DNA of 64,000 bases from Coprococcus comes ATCC 27758 (GTDB lineage: Bacteria > Bacillota > Clostridia > Lachnospirales > Lachnospiraceae), in assembly GCF_025149785.1 (NCBI RefSeq), contig NZ_CP102277.1, positions 1,426,001 to 1,490,000 of the forward strand, read 5' to 3'. Under the pieces are notes generated by a model that was not told where the DNA came from, did no database searches, and saw only the letters and a list, made by a program, of their open reading frames with translations. A program made the position numbers and the translations under genes. The first letter of the stretch is position 1; every line of letters begins with the position of its first letter. Shown here one piece after another: positions 1 to 5,558 of this stretch.

Positions 1-257
1 TGGCAGACGGAGAAGATGATGGCGAATCCGATGAAGCGAATTACATTGACGGATATCATCTTGATGTGGAGCAGCTGCTCTATAACGAGATTTTAGTAGG
101 GTGGCCGATGAAAGTTCTATGTAGCGAAGACTGTAAAGGGATTTGCAGTGTATGTGGTCAGAACTTGAATGAGGGAAGCTGCGACTGCGAAGACACCAGT
201 CTTGACCCTAGAATGTCAGTTATCCGCGATCTTTACAAGAATTTTAAGGAGGTGTAA
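1..257 (+). CDS. yceD: YceD/DUF177 family protein, C-terminal part (5' end outside window)
   Basis: The reading frame is open from the window edge and ends TAA at 255-257. The visible part has an acidic stretch and then a Cys cluster with CxxxC and CxxC spacing (CSEDCKGICSVCG) and a CDC pair, which is the C-terminal pattern of DUF177/YceD proteins. YceD is normally encoded directly before rpmF, as here (3 bases apart, with the rpmF ribosome-binding site inside the yceD end). Its exact role is not settled; links to 23S rRNA processing and ribosome assembly have been proposed. Only the C-terminal 84 codons are visible. Confidence 0.85.
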   Translation, partial: ADGEDDGESDEANYIDGYHLDVEQLLYNEILVGWPMKVLCSEDCKGICSVCGQNLNEGSCDCEDTSLDPRMSVIRDLYKNFKEV

Positions 258-260
258 CCT

Positions 261-443
261 ATGTCAATTTGTCCAAAGAATAAATCTTCTAAAGCAAGAA
301 GAGACAAGAGAAGAGCAAACTGGAAAATGAGCGCACCGAATCTGGTGAAATGCAGCAAATGTGGAGAACTTATGATGCCACACAGAGTTTGCAAAGCTTG
401 TGGATCTTACAACAAGAGAGAAATCGTTACTGTAGAAAACTAA
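261..443 (+). CDS. rpmF: 50S ribosomal protein L32
   Basis: A complete 60-residue protein of normal L32 length. It has the basic N-terminus (KNKSSKARRDKRRANW) and a zinc-ribbon pattern CSKC...CKAC characteristic of bacterial L32. The site AAGGAGGTG at 247-255 overlaps the end of yceD and sets the ATG at 261. In most Bacillota plsX follows directly; here about 3 kb of foreign DNA separates them. The 3' end of this gene and its terminator are duplicated at 3331-3424, which marks this gene as the integration target of a mobile element. Confidence 0.97.
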   Translation: MSICPKNKSSKARRDKRRANWKMSAPNLVKCSKCGELMMPHRVCKACGSYNKREIVTVEN

Positions 444-497
444 TTAAAAAGGCTATAGTACAGGAGTTAGGCGTATTGCTTAACTCCTTTTCTTTTT
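405..497 (+). repeat. Direct repeat copy 1 (att-like): rpmF 3' end plus terminator
   Basis: This 93-bp stretch runs from TCTTACAACAAGAGAG in rpmF to the T-rich end of its terminator. It matches 3331-3424 with one substitution and one added A. Such a duplicated gene 3' end is what a tyrosine-recombinase element leaves when its attP carries the end of the target gene and so restores it. Confidence 0.9.
462..497 (+). terminator. rpmF intrinsic terminator
   Basis: Stem AGGAGTTAGGC (462-472) pairs with GCTTAACTCCT (478-488, one G-T pair) around a five-base loop, followed by TTTCTTTTT. The same terminator recurs at 3389-3424. Confidence 0.85.
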
Positions 498-500
498 AAT

Positions 501-524
501 TTAACCCAATTTTAACCCAATTGG
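501..524 (+). repeat. TTAACCCAATT tandem repeats, left end of decayed element
   Basis: Two head-to-tail copies of TTAACCCAATT lie just inside the left direct repeat. Three related copies lie at 3200-3235, just inside the right one and directly after the recombinase remnant. Short repeats in this position resemble arm-type recombinase binding sites; that role is inferred from position only. Confidence 0.5.
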
Positions 525-740
525 AATTGTAAAATAATTGAATAGAGAGCTGTGTATAAGATTGAGTTTTAGGGATAAATGGAATTATAAGATATTTGAC
601 ACAAGCATATTGAAGAGAAGTATGTTTATTTGAGATATTTTATATCTCCATACACAAATAATATAGGCATATCGGTCAGGTTTAAAAGTAGCACCGGTAC
701 TTAAATTTAACCGTTGCTATAGACCAGTTATCAGGACATG
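525..740. other. Non-coding, AT-rich remnant sequence
   Basis: No plausible gene is seen. A short inverted repeat (GAGATATTTTATATCTC, about 632-648) is the only structure noted. Confidence 0.5.
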
Positions 741-775
741 AAAATAGGACTAGGAGAAAATCCCAGTCCTATTTT
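741..775 (-). terminator. Inverted repeat / terminator at end of gene remnant
   Basis: AAAATAGGACT (741-751) and AGTCCTATTTT (765-775) form an 11-bp stem with A and T tails on both sides. It can terminate in either direction and lies just downstream of the minus-strand gene fragment at 781-950. Confidence 0.7.
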
Positions 776-780
776 GCGCT

Positions 781-950
781 TTATTTGATTAAAGTATCGG
801 CTCTGTACATCATATCATCATCAAAGTTTGTTGCCGGATTGTAAACCAGTACCGTTTCTACTCTGTCGCCTTGCTTCAAATCAGCATCATACTTGATATA
901 ACTGCCTGTGTCAAGTTCTCCATCTTCATCGTCAGAAATAACAGTTCCTT
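781..950 (-). pseudogene. C-terminal fragment of an unidentified protein
   Basis: On the minus strand a frame of about 55 codons ends TAA at 781-783 and is followed by a good terminator. It reads as protein-like sequence (acidic start, then GDRVETVLVYNPATNFDDD). It has no start codon and an in-frame stop sits just upstream near 951, so this is the surviving 3' end of a longer gene. The family is not recognised. It fits with the general decay of the element. Confidence 0.5.
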
Positions 951-1026
951 ATCTAAGCTGTTCATAGGAAGGCTGGAAAAACAGGTTTAGAAGTGAAAGT
1001 ACCGGCAGGAGAAATCTTGTTGGTGC

Positions 1027-1055
1027 TTTTAAGGGAAAAACTTTTGTGTTATACT
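1027..1055 (+). promoter_or_regulatory. Promoter of the XRE regulator gene
   Basis: TTTTAA at 1027-1032, a 17-bp spacer and TATACT at 1050-1055, about 50 bp before the ATG at 1106. Confidence 0.5.
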
Positions 1056-1105
1056 ATATTTGTTACAGTATATCTTGTAATAGATATAGAGAAAGCGAGG
1101 ACAAA

Positions 1106-1345
1106 ATGTTGGCTTTAAAACAGACAATTAAAGATATATCAAAAGCAAAAAAAATTACACAATTAGAAATGGCAGAGGTGTTAGGAATAAGCAAACAGAA
1201 CTTCAGCAATAAAGTACAGCGAAATACATTTTCTCCTGATGAACTTGCAAAGTTAGCTGATAGTTTAGGAATGGAATTGGTTTTCATAGATAAGAATGCA
1301 GATATAAAAAATGGAGAGAAATTTATTATATCAGGACAGGAATAA
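1106..1345 (+). CDS. XRE-family helix-turn-helix DNA-binding protein
   Basis: 79 residues with an HTH in the middle (ITQLEMAEVLGISKQNFSNK) and an amphipathic C-terminal part (ELAKLADSLGMELVFIDK), as in small XRE regulators of mobile elements. The ATG at 1106 is chosen because GCGAGG lies just upstream and the homologous region starts there; the frame is open a further 20 codons upstream, but that extension is not helix-turn-helix sequence. It sits inside the element between rpmF and plsX. It probably regulated element genes that are now gone; its target is unknown. Confidence 0.75.
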   Translation: MLALKQTIKDISKAKKITQLEMAEVLGISKQNFSNKVQRNTFSPDELAKLADSLGMELVFIDKNADIKNGEKFIISGQE

Positions 1346-1464
1346 GCGAAATTTAGCAAAATCAAAAAATCGAGGTCGAAAATCCCCCGTAAAATAAGGG
1401 TTTCTGAGCCTTAATTTCCCGATGAAACCGGGTTTTCATTTCAAACAGGAAGGAGTGAAAATAT

Positions 1465-1794
1465 ATGGATAATCGAATACATGATATTGTATTAAAATTT
1501 TCACAGCAAGTAAAAAAGCTCTTAGGGCAGAAATTAGACAAAGTTATTTTATATGGTTCGTATGCTCGTGGAGATTATAATGAGCATTCGGATATAGATA
1601 TTATGATTCTTACAACTCTGACAGATGAAGAGATTAAAAAAACAGAGCCGATGTTATTTGATTTAGCTTTTGATTTTCAAATGGATTACGGGGGAGATAT
1701 AAGCGTAGTAGTGAAAAATAAAGACCAATTTGAATATTGGTTGGGAGCATTACCGTTCTATAATAATGTTAAGAAAGAGGGCATCGTGCTATAA
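1465..1794 (+). CDS. MNT-type nucleotidyltransferase (MntA-like antitoxin)
   Basis: 109 residues with the minimal nucleotidyltransferase signature GSYARGDYNEHSDID near residue 30, giving the paired Asp metal ligands after the GS motif. In HEPN/MNT toxin-antitoxin systems this protein AMPylates and neutralises a HEPN ribonuclease encoded just downstream, usually in overlap. Here an ATG does follow at 1795 but its frame stops after 11 codons, so the HEPN partner is missing. AGGAAGGAG at 1447-1455 is the likely ribosome-binding site. It may be a relic or may act on a partner elsewhere. Confidence 0.8.
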   Translation: MDNRIHDIVLKFSQQVKKLLGQKLDKVILYGSYARGDYNEHSDIDIMILTTLTDEEIKKTEPMLFDLAFDFQMDYGGDISVVVKNKDQFEYWLGALPFYNNVKKEGIVL

Positions 1795-1836
1795 ATGGAT
1801 GAAGGGTTACCACTAAATCCTATTTTATAATTGATA

Positions 1837-1865
1837 TTGACGTACAGAATATTGTACGTTATAAT
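1837..1865 (+). promoter_or_regulatory. yefM-yoeB promoter
   Basis: TTGACG (1837-1842), a 17-bp spacer and TATAAT (1860-1865). The spacer contains the first of two GTACA palindromes, so a bound repressor would block RNA polymerase. Confidence 0.75.
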
Positions 1866-1885
1866 ATAAGTACAGAAAACTGTAC
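1840..1885 (+). promoter_or_regulatory. Twin GTACA...TGTAC operators of the toxin-antitoxin operon
   Basis: Two near-identical palindromes: ACGTACA/TGTACGT at 1840-1859 and GTACA/TGTAC at 1870-1885, both with GAA-type centres. They lie 30 bp apart (about three helical turns), one in the promoter spacer and one just after the -10. E. coli YefM-YoeB is known to bind palindromes with a TGTACA core, so autoregulation by YefM-YoeB is the natural reading. Confidence 0.7.
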
Positions 1886-1898
1886 GGAGGTGAAATCT

Positions 1899-2165
1899 AT
1901 GTTAGCGGTTAATTATACAAATTTAAGAGATAATATGAAAAGCTATATGGATCAGGTAACAGATGATTATGAAACAATGATTGTTACTCGTAAGAACAAT
2001 AAAAATGTTGTTATGATGTCAGAAGAAGCTTATAATAATTTGATGGAAAATGTTTATGTTATGGGAAATAAGGCTAATTATGACTGGTTAATGGAGTCTA
2101 AGGCACAGTTAGAAAAAGGAAATTTTGCTTCTCATACGTTATCTGAGGTAGTTGATGATGAATAA
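1899..2165 (+). CDS. yefM: YefM/Phd family antitoxin
   Basis: 88 residues. The N-terminus (LAVNYTNLRDNMKSYMDQV) is the Phd/YefM DNA-binding fold, followed by the typical VTRKNNKNVVMMSEEAYNNLMENVY segment and an acidic C-terminal tail that would wrap the toxin. The ATG at 1899 is preferred over the GTG at 1890 because CGGAGG (1885-1890) gives normal spacing only for the ATG. It overlaps the toxin gene by a few bases. Repression probably occurs at the two palindromes upstream. Confidence 0.92.
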   Translation: MLAVNYTNLRDNMKSYMDQVTDDYETMIVTRKNNKNVVMMSEEAYNNLMENVYVMGNKANYDWLMESKAQLEKGNFASHTLSEVVDDE

Positions 2166-2421
2166 GGTGTTTACTGATAATGGCTGGGAAGATTACACTT
2201 ATTGGCAGACAGAAGATAAAAAGACTTTAAAAAAAATCAATAATCTTATAAAAGATATTGACCGAAATGGAAATGAGGGAATAGGAAAACCTGAACCATT
2301 AACAGGAAATCTGACAGGATTTTGGAGCAGGAGAATTAACGACAAGGACCGATTGATTTATAAAATTGATGACAAAAATATTTATATTTTATCATGTAGA
2401 TATCATTATAATGATAAATAA
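2155..2421 (+). CDS. yoeB: YoeB family mRNA interferase toxin
   Basis: 88 residues matching YoeB along its length: NGWEDYTYWQ, a KxxKKINxLIKDI helix, GKPEPL, GFWSRRINxxDRLIYKI and the C-terminal CRYHY. The catalytic Glu, Arg and His positions known from E. coli YoeB are present. YoeB cleaves mRNA in the ribosomal A site. The start overlaps yefM (ATG at 2155 or 2158), as usual for this pair. A terminator follows at 2426. The toxin is intact although the surrounding element has decayed. Confidence 0.93.
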   Translation: MMNKVFTDNGWEDYTYWQTEDKKTLKKINNLIKDIDRNGNEGIGKPEPLTGNLTGFWSRRINDKDRLIYKIDDKNIYILSCRYHYNDK

Positions 2422-2425
2422 TAAC

Positions 2426-2470
2426 AAGCACTGACGGGAAAGATAGAATTTTCTGTTAGTGCTTTTCTTT
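2426..2470 (+). terminator. Terminator after yoeB
   Basis: AAGCACTGAC (2426-2435) pairs with GTTAGTGCTT (2455-2464, one mismatch) and is followed by TTCTTT. It overlaps the end of the minus-strand gene at 2456. Confidence 0.65.
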
Positions 2471-2671
2471 GTCCTGTTGCTGTTCGTGAATTTCTGATAG
2501 AGTCTTTTCCAGAGAAGCTTTATCCCACTGCTGCCGGATCGTTTCATGCTGTAGCTGTGTAATCCGGCGATTCAGATAATCATTTGTCCAATTCATGAGG
2601 AATCCAGGAACAATAGGTAAATGCTGAATTACGGAAAAGAAAATATCTTCTAATCGTGATTTTATACTCAT
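2456..2671 (-). CDS. Small basic/helical protein of mobile elements, function unknown
   Basis: 71 residues, starting MSIKSRLEDIFFSVIQHLP and ending in a charged Gln-rich helix (IRQQWDKASLEKTLSEIHEQQQ). A good ribosome-binding site (GAGAGGAGA) lies 8 bases before the ATG, which supports a real gene rather than an accidental frame. It resembles small proteins I recall near integrases in clostridial elements, but I cannot name a family. No membrane segment is clear. The function is unknown. Confidence 0.6.
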   Translation of the reverse strand: MSIKSRLEDIFFSVIQHLPIVPGFLMNWTNDYLNRRITQLQHETIRQQWDKASLEKTLSEIHEQQQDKEKH

Positions 2672-2947
2672 AACAAATTTCTCCTCTCATGGAAAGTATA
2701 ACGGAACTACAGCAGCAACTCAATAACATTTTGTTATTAAGAAAATTATGTTTCAAAAATCAGATGAAAAATGGAATAGTTATAAATAAGATAAAAAGAA
2801 CTGGAATATGACTGAAAACAGATGATTTCTGTTTCATAAAATATTTTAACCATTTCTGAAACAAATTTAGATTTCTGTGAGAAAAACAGGAGTTAAAAGA
2901 CAATATATAGTCCTGAGACTTGTGTATTCCTGGAACATTACCAGAAT
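2672..2947. other. Non-coding AT-rich stretch
   Basis: No gene or clear regulatory structure is seen; this is probably decayed element sequence before the recombinase remnant. Confidence 0.4.
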
Positions 2948-3196
2948 GTGATGTTTGAACATAATGCGAAAGATAAGATTTATGAAAATGAAGATGGGAC
3001 GTTTTTTATAGGTTTAGTGCGAAAGAAGACGTATGCAACATATGAAGAAGCTGTTGATACTGTCTGTGAACGAAAGGTGCTACAAGAGATTATGGGACAT
3101 AAGACAATTGCCATTACAATGCAAGTATATAATCATGTTTTAGAGGGACGCGCAGAAGCAGAAATGCAACGAATTTCATCAGCATTAGTGGTATGA
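2948..3196 (+). pseudogene. Truncated tyrosine recombinase (integrase) remnant
   Basis: The last 39 residues (LQEIMGHKTIAITMQVYNHV and onward) are the C-terminus of a phage-type tyrosine integrase, including the GH motif and the nucleophilic Tyr. The Arg, Lys and HxxR catalytic parts are missing. The preceding 43 residues (KIYENEDGTFFIGLVRKKTYATYEEA) do not continue the catalytic domain and look like an N-terminal arm-binding region or unrelated sequence joined by an internal deletion. The protein cannot be active, so the element cannot mobilise itself. Confidence 0.85.
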
Positions 3197-3199
3197 TTT

Positions 3200-3235
3200 T
3201 TAACCCAATTTTAACCCAATTTATAACCCAATTGG
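3200..3235 (+). repeat. TAACCCAATT repeats, right end of decayed element
   Basis: Three TAACCCAATT-like units in tandem follow the integrase stop codon directly. They match the pair at 501-524 at the other end of the element. Confidence 0.5.
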
Positions 3236-3330
3236 AATAAATTTTATAAAGAATTATAAAGAGTTATATGTAAAGAATCCTGTAAATATAGCGACATAAC
3301 GAGATATAAAAATTTACATAGCGAAACCCT

Positions 3331-3424
3331 TCTTACAACAAGAGAAAAATCGTTACTGTAGAAAACTAATTAAAAAAGGCTATAGTACAGGAGTTAGGCG
3401 TATTGCTTAACTCCTTTTCTTTTT
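3331..3424 (+). repeat. Direct repeat copy 2 (att-like): displaced rpmF 3' end and terminator
   Basis: Matches 405-497 with one substitution and one extra A. It includes the last rpmF codons, stop and terminator (stem 3389-3415, T-run to 3424) but no rpmF gene body. It closes the decayed element and separates it from the plsX promoter. Confidence 0.9.
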
Positions 3425-3453
3425 CCTAATTTTCCTAAATCTGCTAAATATTA

Positions 3454-3482
3454 TTGATTTTTACGGTCATGTCTAGTAGAAT
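3454..3482 (+). promoter_or_regulatory. plsX operon promoter
   Basis: TTGATT (3454-3459), a 17-bp spacer and TAGAAT (3477-3482), 28 bp before the ATG. It lies outside the right repeat, so insertion of the element would have left the plsX-acpP-rnc-smc-ftsY operon with its own promoter. Confidence 0.6.
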
Positions 3483-3510
3483 TGGTTTAGTAATGCTGGG
3501 AGGTAACAGT

Positions 3511-4536
3511 ATGAAAGAAATAACAAAAGTTGTTGTCGATGCAATGGGCGGAGACAACGCACCGCATGAGATCATCAAAGGTGCGGTCGAGGCGGTCGGG
3601 AAGTCAGATGCGATCCATGTGATCCTGGTCGGAAAAGAAGATGTCATCAATCAGGAACTTTCCGGGTACACATATAATAAAGAACAGATTTCGGTTGTTC
3701 ATACATCGGAAGTAATTGAGACAGCAGAACCGCCGGTTATGGCGATCCGCAGAAAGAAAGACTCATCCATTGTGGTAGGTCTTAAGATGGTGAAGGATAA
3801 AGAAGCTGACGCTTTTGTTTCAGCAGGAAGTTCCGGTGCGGTTCTTGCCGGGGGACAGCTTCTGGTTGGACGTATCAAAGGGGTGGAAAGACCACCGCTT
3901 GCACCGCTGATCCCGACAGAAAAAGGATTCTCCATTTTGATCGACTGTGGGGCGAATGTAGATGCAAGACCTTCACATCTGGTGCAGTTTGCCAAGATGG
4001 GTTCGATCTATATGGAACATATTATGGGAGTCAAGAATCCGAAGGTTGCGATCGTCAATATCGGAGCTGAGGAAGAAAAGGGTAATGCCCTGGTCAAGGA
4101 GACTTTTCCTATGCTGAAAGAATGTAAGGATATTAACTTTATCGGAAGCATCGAAGCGAGAGAAATCCCTCACGGACAGGCAGATGTTATCGTCTGTGAA
4201 GCATTTACCGGCAACGTGATCCTGAAACTCTATGAAGGAGTAGCATCGGTTCTTGTAAGCAAGATTAAAGGTGGTATGAAGCAGAATCTCCGTGGCATGA
4301 TCGGTGGACTTCTGATTAAGCCGGTGCTGAAAAAGACTATGAAGGATTTTGACGCAAGTGAGTACGGTGGAGCACCACTGCTTGGACTCACCGGTCTGGT
4401 AGTAAAGACACACGGCAGTTCCAAGGCAAAAGAAGTCTGCAATTCAATTTTGCAGTGCGTAACCTTCAAAGAAGAAGGAATCAATGAAAAGATCAAAGAA
4501 TGTATTCAGGCGGAAGAAAAATCCGCACAGGAATAA
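3511..4536 (+). CDS. plsX: Phosphate acyltransferase PlsX
   Basis: 341 residues, normal for PlsX, which makes acyl-phosphate from acyl-ACP for membrane phospholipid synthesis. The start VVVDAMGGDNAPHEIIKGAV and the GFSILIDCGANVDARP, CEAFTGNV and SEYGGAPLLG motifs are diagnostic. The ATG at 3511 has GGGAGGT upstream. It is followed by acpP 21 bases later, its usual partner. The frame extends 19 codons upstream without homology, through the promoter. Confidence 0.97.
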   Translation: MKEITKVVVDAMGGDNAPHEIIKGAVEAVGKSDAIHVILVGKEDVINQELSGYTYNKEQISVVHTSEVIETAEPPVMAIRRKKDSSIVVGLKMVKDKEADAFVSAGSSGAVLAGGQLLVGRIKGVERPPLAPLIPTEKGFSILIDCGANVDARPSHLVQFAKMGSIYMEHIMGVKNPKVAIVNIGAEEEKGNALVKETFPMLKECKDINFIGSIEAREIPHGQADVIVCEAFTGNVILKLYEGVASVLVSKIKGGMKQNLRGMIGGLLIKPVLKKTMKDFDASEYGGAPLLGLTGLVVKTHGSSKAKEVCNSILQCVTFKEEGINEKIKECIQAEEKSAQE

Positions 4537-4557
4537 GCTCAGAAAGGATTAAGAATT

Positions 4558-4788
4558 ATGGAATTTGAAAAACTGAAAGACATTATTGTTGATGTGATGG
4601 GATGTAACCCGGATGAAATTACGATGGACACTACATTTGTAGATGATCTGGGAGCTGATTCGCTTGATATTTTCCAGATTATTATGGGAATTGAAGATGC
4701 ATTTGATATCGAAATTGAAAATGAAGATGCAGAAAAGATCGCAACAGTAGGTGATGCTGTAGAACAGATCAAGAACGCTGTTAACTAG
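4558..4788 (+). CDS. acpP: Acyl carrier protein
   Basis: 76 residues, acidic, with the phosphopantetheine attachment motif GADSLD (Ser at about residue 36) in the expected four-helix fold. It carries growing fatty acyl chains for FAS II and donates them to PlsX, encoded just upstream. Confidence 0.97.
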   Translation: MEFEKLKDIIVDVMGCNPDEITMDTTFVDDLGADSLDIFQIIMGIEDAFDIEIENEDAEKIATVGDAVEQIKNAVN

Positions 4789-4804
4789 GGAAAATGATTA
4801 CAGG

Positions 4805-4837
4805 GGACATCCCCATTTTTGGGGAGTGTCCTTTTTT
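4805..4837 (+). terminator. Hairpin with T-run between acpP and rnc
   Basis: GGACA-CCCC (4805-4814) pairs with GGGG-TGTCC (4821-4831) and is followed by six Ts. It probably lowers read-through from plsX-acpP into rnc-smc-ftsY, rather than ending the transcript fully. Confidence 0.75.
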
Positions 4838-4855
4838 AAAATTGGAGGAGCAATC

Positions 4856-5551
4856 ATGAGCAGAAATGTAAAGGAACTGGAAGAAAAAATCGGCTACAAT
4901 TTCAAGGACAGCCATTTGCTCAGACATGCTGTGACACACAGCTCTTATGTGAATGAAAAGCATATGAAGAAGGCAGACTGTAATGAACGTCTGGAATTCC
5001 TTGGAGATGCTGTTCTGGAACTGATTTCAAGCGAATATCTTTTTTTCGAGAACCAGACAATGCCGGAAGGAGAACTGACTAAGTTAAGAGCAAGCATGGT
5101 ATGCGAGAAGGCACTTGCCTTTTGTGCGCGGGATCTGGAACTTGGAAGTTATCTGCTGCTTGGGAAAGGTGAGGACGCGACCGGTGGAAGATTCAGAGAG
5201 TCTATTACCTCGGATGCATTGGAAGCACTGATTGGTGCGATTTATCTGGATGGTGGTTTTGCTAATGCGAAAGAGTTTATTTTAAAATATATTTTAAACG
5301 ACCTGGAAGGGAAACGGCTCTTTTATGATAGCAAGACTATCCTGCAGGAAATGGTACAGGGCGGTCAGGAAAAAGGAATTGTCTACCAGCTGGTAGGAGA
5401 AGAGGGACCGGACCACAATAAATCCTTCCGTGTAGAGGCTGTGATCGGCGGAGAAGCCTTTGGATGTGGTATCGGAAGAACCAAAAAGGCTGCCGAACAG
5501 GAAGCGGCTTATCAGGCAATCCTGAAGCTGAAAGAAGGAAAGGTACAGTAG
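4856..5551 (+). CDS. rnc: Ribonuclease III
   Basis: 231 residues. The N-terminal RNase III domain has the signature NERLEFLGDAVLEL (about residues 42-55) and the second acidic motif SDALEALIGAIYLDGG; a double-stranded-RNA-binding domain follows (EMVQGG... to KKAAEQEAAYQAI). It processes rRNA precursors and structured mRNAs. The ATG at 4856 follows TTGGAGGAG. It lies in the conserved order acpP-rnc-smc-ftsY. Confidence 0.96.
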   Translation: MSRNVKELEEKIGYNFKDSHLLRHAVTHSSYVNEKHMKKADCNERLEFLGDAVLELISSEYLFFENQTMPEGELTKLRASMVCEKALAFCARDLELGSYLLLGKGEDATGGRFRESITSDALEALIGAIYLDGGFANAKEFILKYILNDLEGKRLFYDSKTILQEMVQGGQEKGIVYQLVGEEGPDHNKSFRVEAVIGGEAFGCGIGRTKKAAEQEAAYQAILKLKEGKVQ

Positions 5552-5558
5552 GTGAGGC

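Noticed and set aside
405-497. CRISPR-like or tandem repeat explanation for the rpmF repeat
   Set aside because: Only two copies exist, 2.9 kb apart, and they contain coding sequence and the terminator of rpmF; an attachment-site duplication explains this fully.
1346-1464. Short GC-rich inverted segments between the XRE and MNT genes as a possible recombination site
   Set aside because: The stems (such as CCC/GGG around GTAAAATAA) are short and have no partner copy in the window.
3454-3510. Upstream extension of plsX by 19 codons
   Set aside because: It overlaps the likely promoter, has no ribosome-binding site and no PlsX homology; GGGAGGT supports the ATG at 3511.
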